A stretch of 44,955 bases of DNA, from positions 1 through 44,955 of the forward strand of contig JAUWZD010000030.1 in assembly GCA_030615505.1 (NCBI GenBank), in the 5' to 3' direction. Under the pieces are notes generated by a model, which worked only from the letters and a program-made list of their open reading frames with translations, had not been told where the DNA came from and did no database searches. Positions 16,701-23,654 of this stretch are shown piece after piece. The number at the start of each line of letters is the position of its first letter. The stretch's first letter is position 1. Source of the DNA: Spirochaetales bacterium (GTDB lineage Bacteria; Spirochaetota; Spirochaetia; SZUA-6; DRHE01). The position numbers were made by a program, and so were the translations under genes.

Positions 16701-17484
16701 CATTGCTCAAAGATGAAATTTCTCTTCGTATTTCTTCGCTTTTTATGCCTTTTGAATCCGCAATCAGTAAAGCATCTGTATAAAATGCACGTCCGAACCT
16801 GCATACAAGCAGTCTCTTATCATTTTCCAGGCAGTATTTAAAGACCCTCTGTGCATTCTGACGATCTACAGAAGGATCGTAAGTATTCGAAAGAACGTTC
16901 AATGTTTCTAAGCGAAGAGAAGGAAGATCGCTTTCGAATTTTCTTTCAACCTCATAGGCCCGAAGCCGGTCATAGGGAATATCCGTCAATATCCTTGCTT
17001 TTAACAGAGAGATCAGCCTGGCTTTTTCATTAGCTTGAGAAGCGGGATATACTTCTAAAAGATCCTTAAAATAATTACCGGGATCTATTTCAGGGCTTTT
17101 CAGAGCAGCAATTACGGCCTTTTTTTCTCTATCTGAAGAGGAAGCAAAGAAAAAAAAGAGTTTCTGCAGTGCTTCTTCCTCAGAAATACCTGCAAGAATC
17201 TGTTTTTCATAATTAATCGCGAGATTAAAGAGTAATTCTTTTGCTGCAGGGGAAGCCTGCTCAAGGGTGTTGAGAATCTCTCCGTTAAAGCTTATTATTT
17301 TATAGTACTTACCGCCTCTTTTAGTAATCTGAGAATCAGCGAAACAGGGTAATTTATCGTAGACATGTATCTTTATGCCCTGTTTATCAAATCTCTTGAT
17401 AATCCTTCCCTTTTCTCTTTTTGCAATATAGATTTTGCCTCCTTTTTTATCTATTACTCTGCCTGTTTTTAGCAATGGAAACAT
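10753..17484 (-). CDS. Giant 2243-residue protein with ATP-grasp-like C-terminal region, function unknown
   Basis: Single uninterrupted frame of 6.7 kb; start ATG 17484 has a GGAG site eight bases upstream. No signal peptide or membrane segment is evident, so it is probably cytosolic. I recognise no family for residues 1-1900. Visible landmarks: GPTETETNIANWLEEAMTL near 580, VGGDGHAAAKGAKSLY near 762, GETYGGFCVPKEF near 850, a charged coiled-coil-like region at about 1295-1355, and an acidic low-complexity linker near 1430-1450. The region from about 1905 (HRVLIVKAEKESGGR, VIQEVIPS near 1960, FFSYFRLIVMKNP, ANVGQGG near 2030) looks like an ATP-grasp nucleotide-binding fold. First gene of the operon with the ATP-grasp protein and the GHMP kinase, suggesting a shared pathway that activates a sugar and ligates it or a peptide. 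This is inference. Confidence 0.75.
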   Translation of the reverse strand: MFPLLKTGRVIDKKGGKIYIAKREKGRIIKRFDKQGIKIHVYDKLPCFADSQITKRGGKYYKIISFNGEILNTLEQASPAAKELLFNLAINYEKQILAGISEEEALQKLFFFFASSSDREKKAVIAALKSPEIDPGNYFKDLLEVYPASQANEKARLISLLKARILTDIPYDRLRAYEVERKFESDLPSLRLETLNVLSNTYDPSVDRQNAQRVFKYCLENDKRLLVCRFGRAFYTDALLIADSKGIKSEEIRREISSLSNEFKKLSHLEGALKIGPELQRVVNLAAGNWFSLAGIKGALEKLKANLRNLELSYIDEFDHNYEIEHLKEARSIIDGFRNSIHKLEQKVQKANKFEPAFVAFISRIHELDAINVIRVNELLDPFFGENPKMETLITDTGHNSTISPDPGAWLPYASDWVEALPAYAHYMIIPHNGAYRVVALTEREILEIIYKTSADSWAKNIEDVINRENVSVARRLVAGKYGCKQDKEESIISFIRKNLKEREVGQVALLIEKTAGKNYKKLASFQEEGYSREEALLKLTGSIKWTQKDLKNNSKSKFYASLALQKKRPLPNVNVLTTLGPTETETNIANWLEEAMTLYVIEGEYGLEDEVKKKMAGYRNSIGEMALQVVMEEEMEGELLRIMGEQGLKGEQNDRKKVSLVLCSMYSEIAYETNKIIALGFHVQDKSSHGLRDYIGPLARFTARREVIKEKGLAKLIDHGPYRYASSGPYKRYNLAYTPSRVDLGPEIIESVQYVPKWVGGDGHAAAKGAKSLYTLFNLAGVTAVSRPRVAEFLKVGENFFTRGGVYYLSLTAGANINTLGISDFEFLSGEWNKRGDRMVLPAGETYGGFCVPKEFSLLFAIITRALNPETTKEIFDSFDIPQDELLREKLVEDLLHIIKLRRKIPDPLKWEEKAKAYLMSNYSEYIPRLPQLALTLNIAGVLYEDEETNNNYVITNWKNKKALGMEEINRSGVFDKVRLINVLVKESRNRNPDVSLDKLIGVISAGYKEDVTDVRFSAGARKLEVFSGLSRHLLQDIDPEGREIYERILSSYPSPLDIRLVGMCTAKDMFGHVPMDFSCFANKAKEAFLQAGYSAEWITKNTLEHGLDLENWEWESREDLRRLSGHNLVFLVFGNNLAQISEAVKKRFSKYGQTEETISANAFSFGGDISQWKGLDEKDKERLIKEIGAVKHIFITEARGIYSKERYEAALTGADFIDLGIPDKELLDLIDNLPKLVYLMKNGRNKPLYFADGTSGARRFAFSFRYPKAKEKVKELFTLDEQSYYGCMGIAKQEIDEWKEEMAREKEDARTLLALIMERRKKEADELFENILRRLRDLEKDEEYIRQEISARQFNVWKPYYRYASERISEMARGIPLKKLDFASFLIIGGRWLFNGKVSRDDLDQIREDYAFALKQKTGSEGMPDIIEHCFKPEYVPEEIEDKEYEEVSTGVSGSLKAVEEPALRLETREIRRQQLESALRLKQRRSAFQQEIAKPGRGIENDYADATSQISPENISEEKFGVFLALTKKVWIDIVENLVKDETFNNECLQELDSTFRGGNLLDAEYASIERKGTRIFEMINHSGVHFKKIARALELLDIAYLIEKIIYAEDGVALWKALAKFFDSTLNNHIFDYIPYHYHSERTYAFKDWPREKLLRFAVEHHKFLHQFILNLLKDKSNLSDKSGDYMDSLVGKFDRGNRLICPAIGVNADSELERKWFSYARLRDLATLIFDGYPLPEIRKNLQVEDGVNIGIVYPIGNTTVSVALEQGPKFSASGINLFSVPFPSIAEKKGWKLLIAKEIFFRDKNGTWILARLEKNLVVHAVWFHFTHFLRPHIEKVGAPLIQPLLWEAATYLKCDLPRMLKGSGISCPDQRNWYRMQSENFLPEQAKQKIEELIHGMASRHRVLIVKAEKESGGRRSKILPVRYNNGNYLSKNIKKLTDLVYDISKTDNSVIQEVIPSKVRKLYSDEFLELLKERFITELGIGIQEDTPFFSYFRLIVMKNPNDSYTITHRITVVSTAGIANVGQGGRLFEYRDEKINPKYRKDLKDELERAALSSIKSQEEFILANRKRILESYLEVHNEFSFDREILEQHSNILGRPDHEILFEMGDYMCVFLVNDQDFLTRVYDHEKEQFIPLYKSGRPNPKLKVYDEKGELQSQPVKLYKGSKMRKLFWQYEKNKKKPVKSLAVVKIEPNPGAGLWRPHNDRLKLVGRDGEGVYRIYKILSDWGKLYKEKIT

Positions 17485-17674
17485 TTGATTTGCTCCAACT
17501 AGTGCTGTTCAGCCTTCGGATCAGATACAGTATATTGTCATAAAATTATAAATATTTTATCACAGTGCTTTTCCTTAAACCAGTAGCAAAAGAAGCATGA
17601 GTATGCTGAAAAACTATTTCTTGACATTCCAGGGACTTAAAATTAAGGTTTTAAAATTGGATCAGTAATGCCTG

Positions 17675-17815
17675 TTAGAAGCAGAGCTGCGAACAGGAGA
17701 TCATGTGCTCATAGTGGGAAGAGTTGTATCTTCGTATATGAATGAGGATAAAGGGGTCAGGCGCATCTACAGCTTGAAGGCGGACCAGCAAATTGGGGGA
17801 GTTAAAGCTCTATAA
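17675..17815 (+). pseudogene. C-terminal remnant of a flavin reductase-like protein
   Basis: A 46-codon frame reading ELRTGDHVLIVGRVVSSYMN and ending DQQIGGVKAL, typical of the last strands of flavoredoxin/flavin reductase-like domains (GDHxxFIGEVV...). There is a stop just upstream and no start codon. Its TAA overlaps the ATG of the MFS gene by one base, so the transporter may once have been the second gene of an operon. The rest of 17485-17674 holds only the upstream region of the giant gene. Confidence 0.5.
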
Positions 17816-19014
17816 TGGAACAGTGGGAAAAGAATCTCTACATCTGCTGGTTTACCCAGATTATTTCCTTAACCGGCTTTGGCTTTATGCTTCCCTTTAT
17901 TCCCCTATTCATCCAGACACTTGGCATTACATCCTCAACTGAGCTGCGCGTCTGGGTTGGTCTGCTTACCGCTGCCCCGAGTCTGCTTATGGGGATCATG
18001 GCGCCCATATGGGGTATCATTTCTGACAGGGTAGGGAGAAAGATAATGATGCTCCGGGCAATGTCAGCCGGCGCCATTATTATCAGTTTGATGGCATTAG
18101 CTCAGAATGTGCAAACGGTTCTTATCCTCCGCATCTGCCAGGGCCTTTTTACAGGGACAATAACCGCCTCTGCCACACTGGTAGCCTCAGGCACCCCCAG
18201 GCACAAGCTCTCCTATGCCCTGGGTTTACTCTCCTCTTCCACCTACATAGGTTTCTCCTTCGGTCCCTTTATAGGGGGGCTCTGCGCAGAATTCCTGGGC
18301 TACCGGATCAGTTTTTTTATAGGAAGTTTCATAATAAGCATAGGATTGATCCTGGTCCTTATATTTATTAAAGAGATCAAGGCGGAGGATGTGCCCGCTG
18401 ATACAGGAGCAAAACATTTCTCGCTGCAAGTCATTTTCCGAAAATCTTTTTTCATCCTCTTTCTAATAATGTTTCTGTTGCGCTTTTCGCGGACGATGCC
18501 CGTAACATTTCTACCCCTCTATATTCAGGGGGTGCGGGGCACTATAAAGGGAACATCCGCCATTACCGGTATCATTTTAGCCTTAACAGGCGTAGTTACG
18601 GCTCTCTCCGGATTCACTGTTGCTCGATTGGGGGATAAACATGATCGGTTAATGCTTTTAGCCGCCTTTTTAGGAATTGGCGCTGTAGCTGCTTTTCCGA
18701 TATTCTTTACCGGAAGTTTTTTATGGTCTATTTTCTTCTATCTTATTGCCATCTATTTCATTGGGGCTGTGAATCCTATTCTCCAGTCACATTTAAGCTC
18801 TAATGTACATCCCGGCAATCGCGGCGTTCTCTTTGGGCTTCTAACCTCTGCGGGGAATATTGGGTGGTTCTTTTCACCCCTTGCGGGCAGTGCTATAGCA
18901 ATATATTGGAGTATTAAACATATATTTCTCTTTTTCAGCATGTCTTTATTTATTACCTTTTTGATTATTGCTGTTTACAGGATACATATGAATAGAGTCG
19001 AAAAAACCCATTAA
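17815..19014 (+). CDS. MFS drug/metabolite exporter (DHA1-like, 12 membrane helices)
   Basis: 399 residues, almost wholly hydrophobic with twelve predicted helices in two halves. The loop between helices 2 and 3 carries MFS motif A (WGIISDRVGRKIMML, 66-80), and its half-repeat in the second half reads ARLGDKHDRLMLL. Length and motif fit proton-driven exporters of the DHA1 type; substrate unknown. The ATG overlaps the stop of a flavin reductase-like remnant. GGGGGAG about 13 bases upstream is a distant ribosome site. Confidence 0.88.
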   Translation: MEQWEKNLYICWFTQIISLTGFGFMLPFIPLFIQTLGITSSTELRVWVGLLTAAPSLLMGIMAPIWGIISDRVGRKIMMLRAMSAGAIIISLMALAQNVQTVLILRICQGLFTGTITASATLVASGTPRHKLSYALGLLSSSTYIGFSFGPFIGGLCAEFLGYRISFFIGSFIISIGLILVLIFIKEIKAEDVPADTGAKHFSLQVIFRKSFFILFLIMFLLRFSRTMPVTFLPLYIQGVRGTIKGTSAITGIILALTGVVTALSGFTVARLGDKHDRLMLLAAFLGIGAVAAFPIFFTGSFLWSIFFYLIAIYFIGAVNPILQSHLSSNVHPGNRGVLFGLLTSAGNIGWFFSPLAGSAIAIYWSIKHIFLFFSMSLFITFLIIAVYRIHMNRVEKTH

Positions 19015-19028
19015 CTAATTAAATTGTA

Positions 19029-19057
19029 TTGTATTTTTACTTTTCGCTGGCTAAAAT
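19029..19057 (+). promoter_or_regulatory. Promoter of the 19064 gene, predicted leaderless
   Basis: TTGTAT (19029-19034), 17-bp spacer, TAAAAT (19052-19057), then six bases to ATG 19064. No ribosome site precedes the start. Confidence 0.5.
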
Positions 19058-19063
19058 CAAGTC

Positions 19064-19480
19064 ATGAGTGATCTTGAAAATACTCTAAAAGAAACCTTTG
19101 ATTTTTATTCAACACAGGAGAAAACCATCATATCGAGAATTGCCCTTCTCCCCAAAGGAAGTATCAAGGCAAAGGAGATAAATGGAGATACATATTACTA
19201 TTTAAGATTCAGGAAAGGAAAAAAGGTAGTTGATGAATATATCGGAAAAAATGTTCCGAATGATCTTATGTATAAACTCACAGAGAGAAAAAAGCTAGAA
19301 GCAGAATTGAAGCAGGTAAGGAAGGGACTTTTGCTTTTAAGAAAAAAGCCAAATATAATTTCAGACTTTACAGAACCCGTACAGAAAATATTTAGGGAGT
19401 TTACCCATCGCAGATTACATCCGCAACATGATTTTTACACGCTAAAATCCAACAAAACATTTTCGGGCGCTGGACTTTAA
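19064..19480 (+). CDS. Small basic protein paired with a nucleotidyltransferase-like gene, unknown function
   Basis: 138 residues. Central part LPKGSIKAKEINGDTYYYL then RFRKGKKVVDEYIGK is a beta-rich segment seen in small proteins that I recall being encoded beside stand-alone nucleotidyltransferases; this is followed by a helical charged stretch (KLTERKKLEAELKQVRKGL). No catalytic motif. Neighbouring gene 33 bp downstream is a degraded nucleotidyltransferase, so a toxin-antitoxin-like or defence pair is possible but unproven. Its promoter abuts the start codon. Confidence 0.6.
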   Translation: MSDLENTLKETFDFYSTQEKTIISRIALLPKGSIKAKEINGDTYYYLRFRKGKKVVDEYIGKNVPNDLMYKLTERKKLEAELKQVRKGLLLLRKKPNIISDFTEPVQKIFREFTHRRLHPQHDFYTLKSNKTFSGAGL

Positions 19481-19513
19481 AAATTTCTTGCTAAAATAAC
19501 AATATTTTAAGGT

Positions 19514-20048
19514 ATGATAGCAAAAGAAGGGCTGTGGGAATATGGAATAGAAGTTATTGGGAGCTGGTGCTTCTTAATTTATCAGAGATACTTACCTTTA
19601 GAAAAATACCCATTGCGCACTCAAGACATAGATATCCTAATACCTTTGCCTTACAAAGGGAAATCCTTTAATATTTCTTCCATGCTGAAACAATTAGGTT
19701 TCGAGGAGAATTTCAATCCGGACGGTTCTATATTTTTTACTGGCTGCGGACTCAAGATAGAGTTTCTTTCTCCAAAAAGAGGAAGAGAGAAGAAGACTAC
19801 TGAATATATTAAAAGTTTAGCTGTTTCACCGCAACTGCTGAGATTCATGGATATTTTGTTACAGGAAACCATTATAATAAATATTGCAAAGGGCATCAGG
19901 GTTAGGTTACCTTCTCATTGCTACGAGATGATGGAACACTTTCCCAAAAACCTGGAAAGGCAAGGTGCATAATGCCATTAATCATGCTTATAGCATTTTG
20001 CCACTGGAAAATAATCTGCTTAAGAAACTTGAAGAATCTTTGAAGTAA
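19514..20048 (+). pseudogene. Nucleotidyltransferase-like protein with C-terminal frameshift
   Basis: The first frame (19514-19972, 152 residues) has GSWCFLIYQRYLPLEKY and RTQDIDILIPL, the GS...DID pattern of the nucleotidyltransferase fold. It ends prematurely (NLERQGA). A shift of one base in GGCAAGGTGC lets translation continue as GKVHNAINHAYSILPLENN to LLKKLEESLK and a stop at 20046-20048, a natural-looking helical end. The gene therefore appears frameshifted near 19965. Paired with the small gene upstream. Whether the truncated form is active is unknown. Confidence 0.55.
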
Positions 20049-20245
20049 GTTTTTGCCCCACATTTATCTTATTTCTTAAGTCTGTAGGGTAAATTACAGG
20101 ATCACAATGACCTGTATACGAAAATTGCCGTTGCGGAAAATTATAAAGAGCTACTCCCGGGAGATAAGGGGGATCCGGAAACTATAGGCCGCTGGGGTAC
20201 CAGCCAAAAGCCACAAGCTCATCACTTGTAGCGATGAGTGTTCGC

Positions 20246-20273
20246 TTGACTGAATTAAATCAGAATATAATAT
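20246..20273 (+). promoter_or_regulatory. Candidate promoter of the amidohydrolase gene
   Basis: TTGACT (20246-20251) and TAATAT (20268-20273) with 16 bp between, followed by a normal leader with GGAGGA before ATG 20299. TATAAT at 20266-20271 is an alternative -10 with a short spacer. Confidence 0.45.
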
Positions 20274-20298
20274 TAGTTGAAAGCTTTGGAGGAATCAT

Positions 20299-21237
20299 AT
20301 GATTATTGATTTTCATACCCATGTTGGAGATCTTCGCTCACCTGAAAAAATGGACCGCAGTCCGGTTACCTGGGAGAATCTTATTGAACGTTTGGATGAT
20401 GAGCACATAGACAGAGCGGTTCTCCTGCCCCTCTGCATTACACCGGAGAGCCTGCAGGCGCCCTTCTTGTTCTCTCCACAGCCAGATATTATCAGCATGC
20501 TGAAAACAGCAGCCCTGTATGCAGAGCGCCTGATTCTGTTCGGAAATCTTGATCCCCGCATGGGGTGTTTGGGCAATCTGGAGCCCCATCAGGTTACCAG
20601 CCCCCCGGACACTGACTTCTCATGGATTCTGAAGCGTTTTAAGGAGCTGGGCTGTGTCGGTATCGGCGAGGTCACGGCTAACATCCCCCTGGATGATCCC
20701 CGTGTGATAAACCTCTTCAGGCAGTGCAGCAAATGGGATATGCCGGTGCTTTTTCACTGCACCGGTCCTGGTAAGGGAGTGTACGGCCTGTATGATGAGG
20801 TTGGCTCCCCCCGTCTGGAAAGTCTGCTTAAGCAGGTCCCGGATACCACGGTCATCGGTCATGCCCCTGGATTCTGGGCAGAGATCGGCGGGGATTTAAA
20901 ACCTGAAAGCAAGTTCATCTACCCGGAAGGGCCGATAGAAAAGGAGGGCAGCCTGCCGCGGTTGCTGCGCGATTATCCGAACCTGTATGCGGATATTTCG
21001 GCCAACAGCGGCTTTAATGCCATCAGCAGGGACAAATCTTTCGGTGTTCAATTCTTGAGTGAATTTCAGGACAAGGTACTCTTCGGTACGGATGTGTGTT
21101 TCGGTGATGAGGAGGGGAGGATGCCTCATCTGGCCTACCTGCGCAGTTTGCTTTCCGATAAGCTGATCAGCCGGGAGGTGTTTAACAAGATCACCGGGGG
21201 AAATGCCTTAAAGATACTGAAGTTGTACAAACCCTGA
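20299..21237 (+). CDS. Metal-dependent amidohydrolase (amidohydrolase-2 family)
   Basis: 312 residues, TIM-barrel hydrolase. Metal and active-site residues visible: DFHTH (His6, His8), LFHCTGP (His153), VIGHAPGF (His188) and LFGTDVCF near 257-264 (Asp). These fit the amidohydrolase-2 group that includes decarboxylases and lactonases such as those acting on aromatic or cyclic acids. The reaction cannot be told. Preceded by GGAGGA seven bases before ATG. Followed on the same strand by a DegT-type aminotransferase, which may share its pathway although it has its own promoter. Confidence 0.88.
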   Translation: MIIDFHTHVGDLRSPEKMDRSPVTWENLIERLDDEHIDRAVLLPLCITPESLQAPFLFSPQPDIISMLKTAALYAERLILFGNLDPRMGCLGNLEPHQVTSPPDTDFSWILKRFKELGCVGIGEVTANIPLDDPRVINLFRQCSKWDMPVLFHCTGPGKGVYGLYDEVGSPRLESLLKQVPDTTVIGHAPGFWAEIGGDLKPESKFIYPEGPIEKEGSLPRLLRDYPNLYADISANSGFNAISRDKSFGVQFLSEFQDKVLFGTDVCFGDEEGRMPHLAYLRSLLSDKLISREVFNKITGGNALKILKLYKP

Positions 21238-21256
21238 GATTTAATGCTGTAAAAAT

Positions 21257-21285
21257 TTGATATTTTTGATTGCAATTAATAACAT
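21257..21285 (+). promoter_or_regulatory. Candidate promoter of the DegT-type aminotransferase gene
   Basis: TTGATA (21257-21262), 17-bp spacer, TAACAT (21280-21285) in an AT-rich gap of about 100 bp. Confidence 0.45.
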
Positions 21286-21338
21286 AAAATAGTATTAAAT
21301 ATTTTATGGAGCTAAATGTTATTCAGATGGAGGGTGAT

Positions 21339-22520
21339 ATGTCAGAAATTCTGGCCGTCAACGGCGGGCCAAAGGCAATAACACTGGATCAGGATGAGGC
21401 CCTGCGCTGGCCGAGGCTGACCGAAGAGGATGAGCAGGCCGTGCTTGACCTGATGCGAAAGAATGAGATTTCCGTTTCCGAAGAGCCCAAGAAGCTGGAG
21501 AAGGAGTTCGCTGAGTTTTTGGGCGCAAAATATGCCCTGGCTGAGGTCAACGGTACAGCCGCTATATATGCGGCCCTGTTTATTTTAGGCATCAAAGAGG
21601 GGGATGAGGTGATCTGTCCTTCATATACCTATTGGGCTACTGCCATGCCCGCATCTACCCTGGGCGCGAAGGTTGTTTTTTGCGAGGTTGATCCCCACAA
21701 CCTGAATATGGACACGGAAGATTTCAAGAAAAGAATAACGCCTGATACTAAAGCGGTTATACCGGTACATCTATGGGGTCTTCCCTGCGAGATGGATGAG
21801 ATCATGGATGTTGCCTGGGAGCACGGCATAGCTGTCATCGAGGATGCATGTCATGCGCATGGGGCAGAGTATAGGGGGAAAAAGATGGGGACCCTGGGCG
21901 ATTTTGGAACTTTTAGTTTTCAGGCTTCAAAGAACCTGCCCGGAGGCGAGGGAGGAATGCTTATAACGGATAACCGGGAGTATTATTTTAAGGCCATTAC
22001 CCTCGGGCATTACAGAAGAGCTGCCGACCTGCCGGAAAGATACAGCAGATACCAGCATACCTGTTTAGGCTTCAAACACCGCATGTCACCACTCCATGCG
22101 GCTATCACCAGGGTTCAGCTTAAGACCCTCAACGAGAAGAACCTTGTTCGCAGCGTCAATATTGAGAAGCTGCTGAATGCCCTGGACGAGCTTCGAGGAT
22201 TTCACATTTATCGCCCCCCTTCCTATATAAAACGGGTGTACTATGAAAATGATATAATTTATCGGGGAGAGGAGACCGGGGTGCCCATAGACAGGCTTAT
22301 TGAAATGCTTAATGCCGAGGGCGCTGAGGTTCGACGAGATCGTTATCCTCTGCTCCATCAGCAGCCCTACTATGTAGAGAGAGGCAGTAATCCGGAGGAT
22401 CTTCCCATAACCAGGGAAGTTAATGAACAGATCATGGCACTCCCTACCTTCCCCGGAGATGACGGAAGCCTGGTTGAGCAATATATTAAGGCTTTCAGAA
22501 AGGTGGCCGCATCCTTCTAA
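21339..22520 (+). CDS. DegT/DnrJ/EryC1/StrS-family PLP aminotransferase
   Basis: 393 residues from ATG 21339, chosen for its GGAGGG site five bases upstream and the natural MSEILAVNGGPKA start; an ATG at 21306 adds 11 unlikely residues. PLP-binding features: GTAAIYAAL (72-80), EDACHAHGAEYRG (168-180) and the Schiff-base lysine Lys198 in FSFQASKNLPGGEGG. This family transaminates keto-sugars or aminocyclitol and AHBA-type precursors in antibiotic and surface-sugar pathways; substrate unknown. Genes that would make a nucleotide sugar are not nearby. The amidohydrolase just upstream is the likeliest functional partner. Confidence 0.9.
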   Translation: MSEILAVNGGPKAITLDQDEALRWPRLTEEDEQAVLDLMRKNEISVSEEPKKLEKEFAEFLGAKYALAEVNGTAAIYAALFILGIKEGDEVICPSYTYWATAMPASTLGAKVVFCEVDPHNLNMDTEDFKKRITPDTKAVIPVHLWGLPCEMDEIMDVAWEHGIAVIEDACHAHGAEYRGKKMGTLGDFGTFSFQASKNLPGGEGGMLITDNREYYFKAITLGHYRRAADLPERYSRYQHTCLGFKHRMSPLHAAITRVQLKTLNEKNLVRSVNIEKLLNALDELRGFHIYRPPSYIKRVYYENDIIYRGEETGVPIDRLIEMLNAEGAEVRRDRYPLLHQQPYYVERGSNPEDLPITREVNEQIMALPTFPGDDGSLVEQYIKAFRKVAASF

Positions 22521-22669
22521 AAGAATAATATTTCGGTGTAGTGAACAAAATACTAAAACATCTCCTTGAAGTACTCCGCACTTCTATCCCTTTGAGCTTT
22601 CGTCAGCCCTTGAAAGATCTCTCAGGTCCCATCCGTCAGCTTTTTCTCTTGAAAAAAGCCCTCCTCTTG

Positions 22670-22698
22670 TTGATTTTTAGCTCTTCCACGATTATAAT
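22670..22698 (+). promoter_or_regulatory. Near-consensus promoter before the NifX/RACo chimera
   Basis: TTGATT (22670-22675), 17-bp spacer, TATAAT (22693-22698), 17 bases before ATG 22716. The short leader lacks a ribosome site. Confidence 0.55.
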
Positions 22699-22715
22699 CG
22701 TTCCTATAAATTAAA

Positions 22716-23051
22716 ATGAAAATAGCCATTAATTCTACAGGCACGAATGAGGACTCTTCAGTGGATCAGCGTTTTGAAAGGTTCAAATATTTCTGTATAT
22801 ACGATACGGACAGCAAAGACTACACCGCAGTTGAAAACGCAGCACACTTTGCCTCCTGCGGTGCCGGTGTTATCGATCTGCTGGCTGGACTGCGTACCGA
22901 TCAGGACCTTTTAATCCGGTATTATGGCATAACCCTGGATGAGGTGAAGAAAATATACTTAGCGGCTGCATTCAGCAGTTTTATGAACCTGGATAATGCT
23001 ATGGATATCGGTTTATTGCCGAAGATTCATAAGGGCAAATATATCAGGTAA
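22716..23051 (+). CDS. Chimeric ORF: NifX-like N-terminus joined to an ASKHA (RACo/DUF4445) C-terminus
   Basis: 111 residues made of two unrelated halves. Residues 1-52 (MKIAINSTGTNEDSSVDQRF and following, to GAGV) match the first half of NifX/NafY-type cofactor-binding proteins. Residues about 60-111 (ITLDEVKKIYLAAAFSSFMN, then DNAMDIGLLP) match the end of RACo-type ATPases that reactivate corrinoid proteins (family text: IYLAGAFGNYID...AIRIGLLP). Each half is incomplete, so this is probably a deletion scar rather than a designed fusion, yet it is in frame and sits behind a strong promoter. Might be expressed. Confidence 0.6.
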   Translation: MKIAINSTGTNEDSSVDQRFERFKYFCIYDTDSKDYTAVENAAHFASCGAGVIDLLAGLRTDQDLLIRYYGITLDEVKKIYLAAAFSSFMNLDNAMDIGLLPKIHKGKYIR

Positions 23052-23096
23052 TGAAATCGAAGGCGAGAACTTTCAATATTTGCTAGCTGAGATAGC

Positions 23097-23645
23097 ATGT
23101 ATAGCGATATTCAGCGATGGTTTAAGAGAGAGGGCGCGGTATTTTTAAAGGATATCGGTGTCCGCCCTGGTTACCTTGTTTTAGATTTCGGTTGCGGGAG
23201 CGGGCACTATACCATCCCTGCAGCTAAAGTTGTGGGAGAGTCCGGGCGGGTTTACGCCCTCGATAAAAGCAGCTCTGTTTTTGATAAACTGATGGAGAAA
23301 GCGGCCACGATGGGTTTTAATAATATAGTCGCCGTACAGTCCTTAAAGGAATTGAAGCTATGTCCAAACGCTGATTCTCTTGACGTCGTACTTTTATACG
23401 ATGTGCTCCATTCTCACTATTTCACAGTGGCTGAGAGAAAGAATTTATTAGAATCGATCAATACAGTGATGAAATCGCATTCCCTTCTCTCTATATATCC
23501 AAAGCATATGGGACCTATTGAAATCAAAGTGATCAGAGACAAGTTGAAAAAGCTCGGGTTTTATCTGGAAAGAGAGGCTGCGGTGCATCTAATCCATAAC
23601 GGGAGCTACGACAACGGGAATATATTGAATTTCAGAAAAGAGTAG
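23097..23645 (+). CDS. Class I SAM-dependent methyltransferase
   Basis: 182 residues. Rossmann SAM site motif I is VLDFGCGSGHYT (28-39); the acidic loop VYALDKSS follows near 53-60, and LDVVLLYDVLHS near 95 corresponds to motif IV. The fold is complete but the substrate is unknown (similar small enzymes methylate quinones, arsenite or small acids). Ends 9 bp before a second methyltransferase, so the two are likely co-transcribed. No clear ribosome site before ATG. Confidence 0.82.
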   Translation: MYSDIQRWFKREGAVFLKDIGVRPGYLVLDFGCGSGHYTIPAAKVVGESGRVYALDKSSSVFDKLMEKAATMGFNNIVAVQSLKELKLCPNADSLDVVLLYDVLHSHYFTVAERKNLLESINTVMKSHSLLSIYPKHMGPIEIKVIRDKLKKLGFYLEREAAVHLIHNGSYDNGNILNFRKE

Positions 23646-23654
23646 GAAGCGAGT

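Noticed and set aside
20100-20180. Short plus-strand peptide-like stretch (DLYTKIAVAENYKELLPGDK) before the amidohydrolase
   Set aside because: It looks protein-like but is too short, lacks a start and matches nothing I can name.
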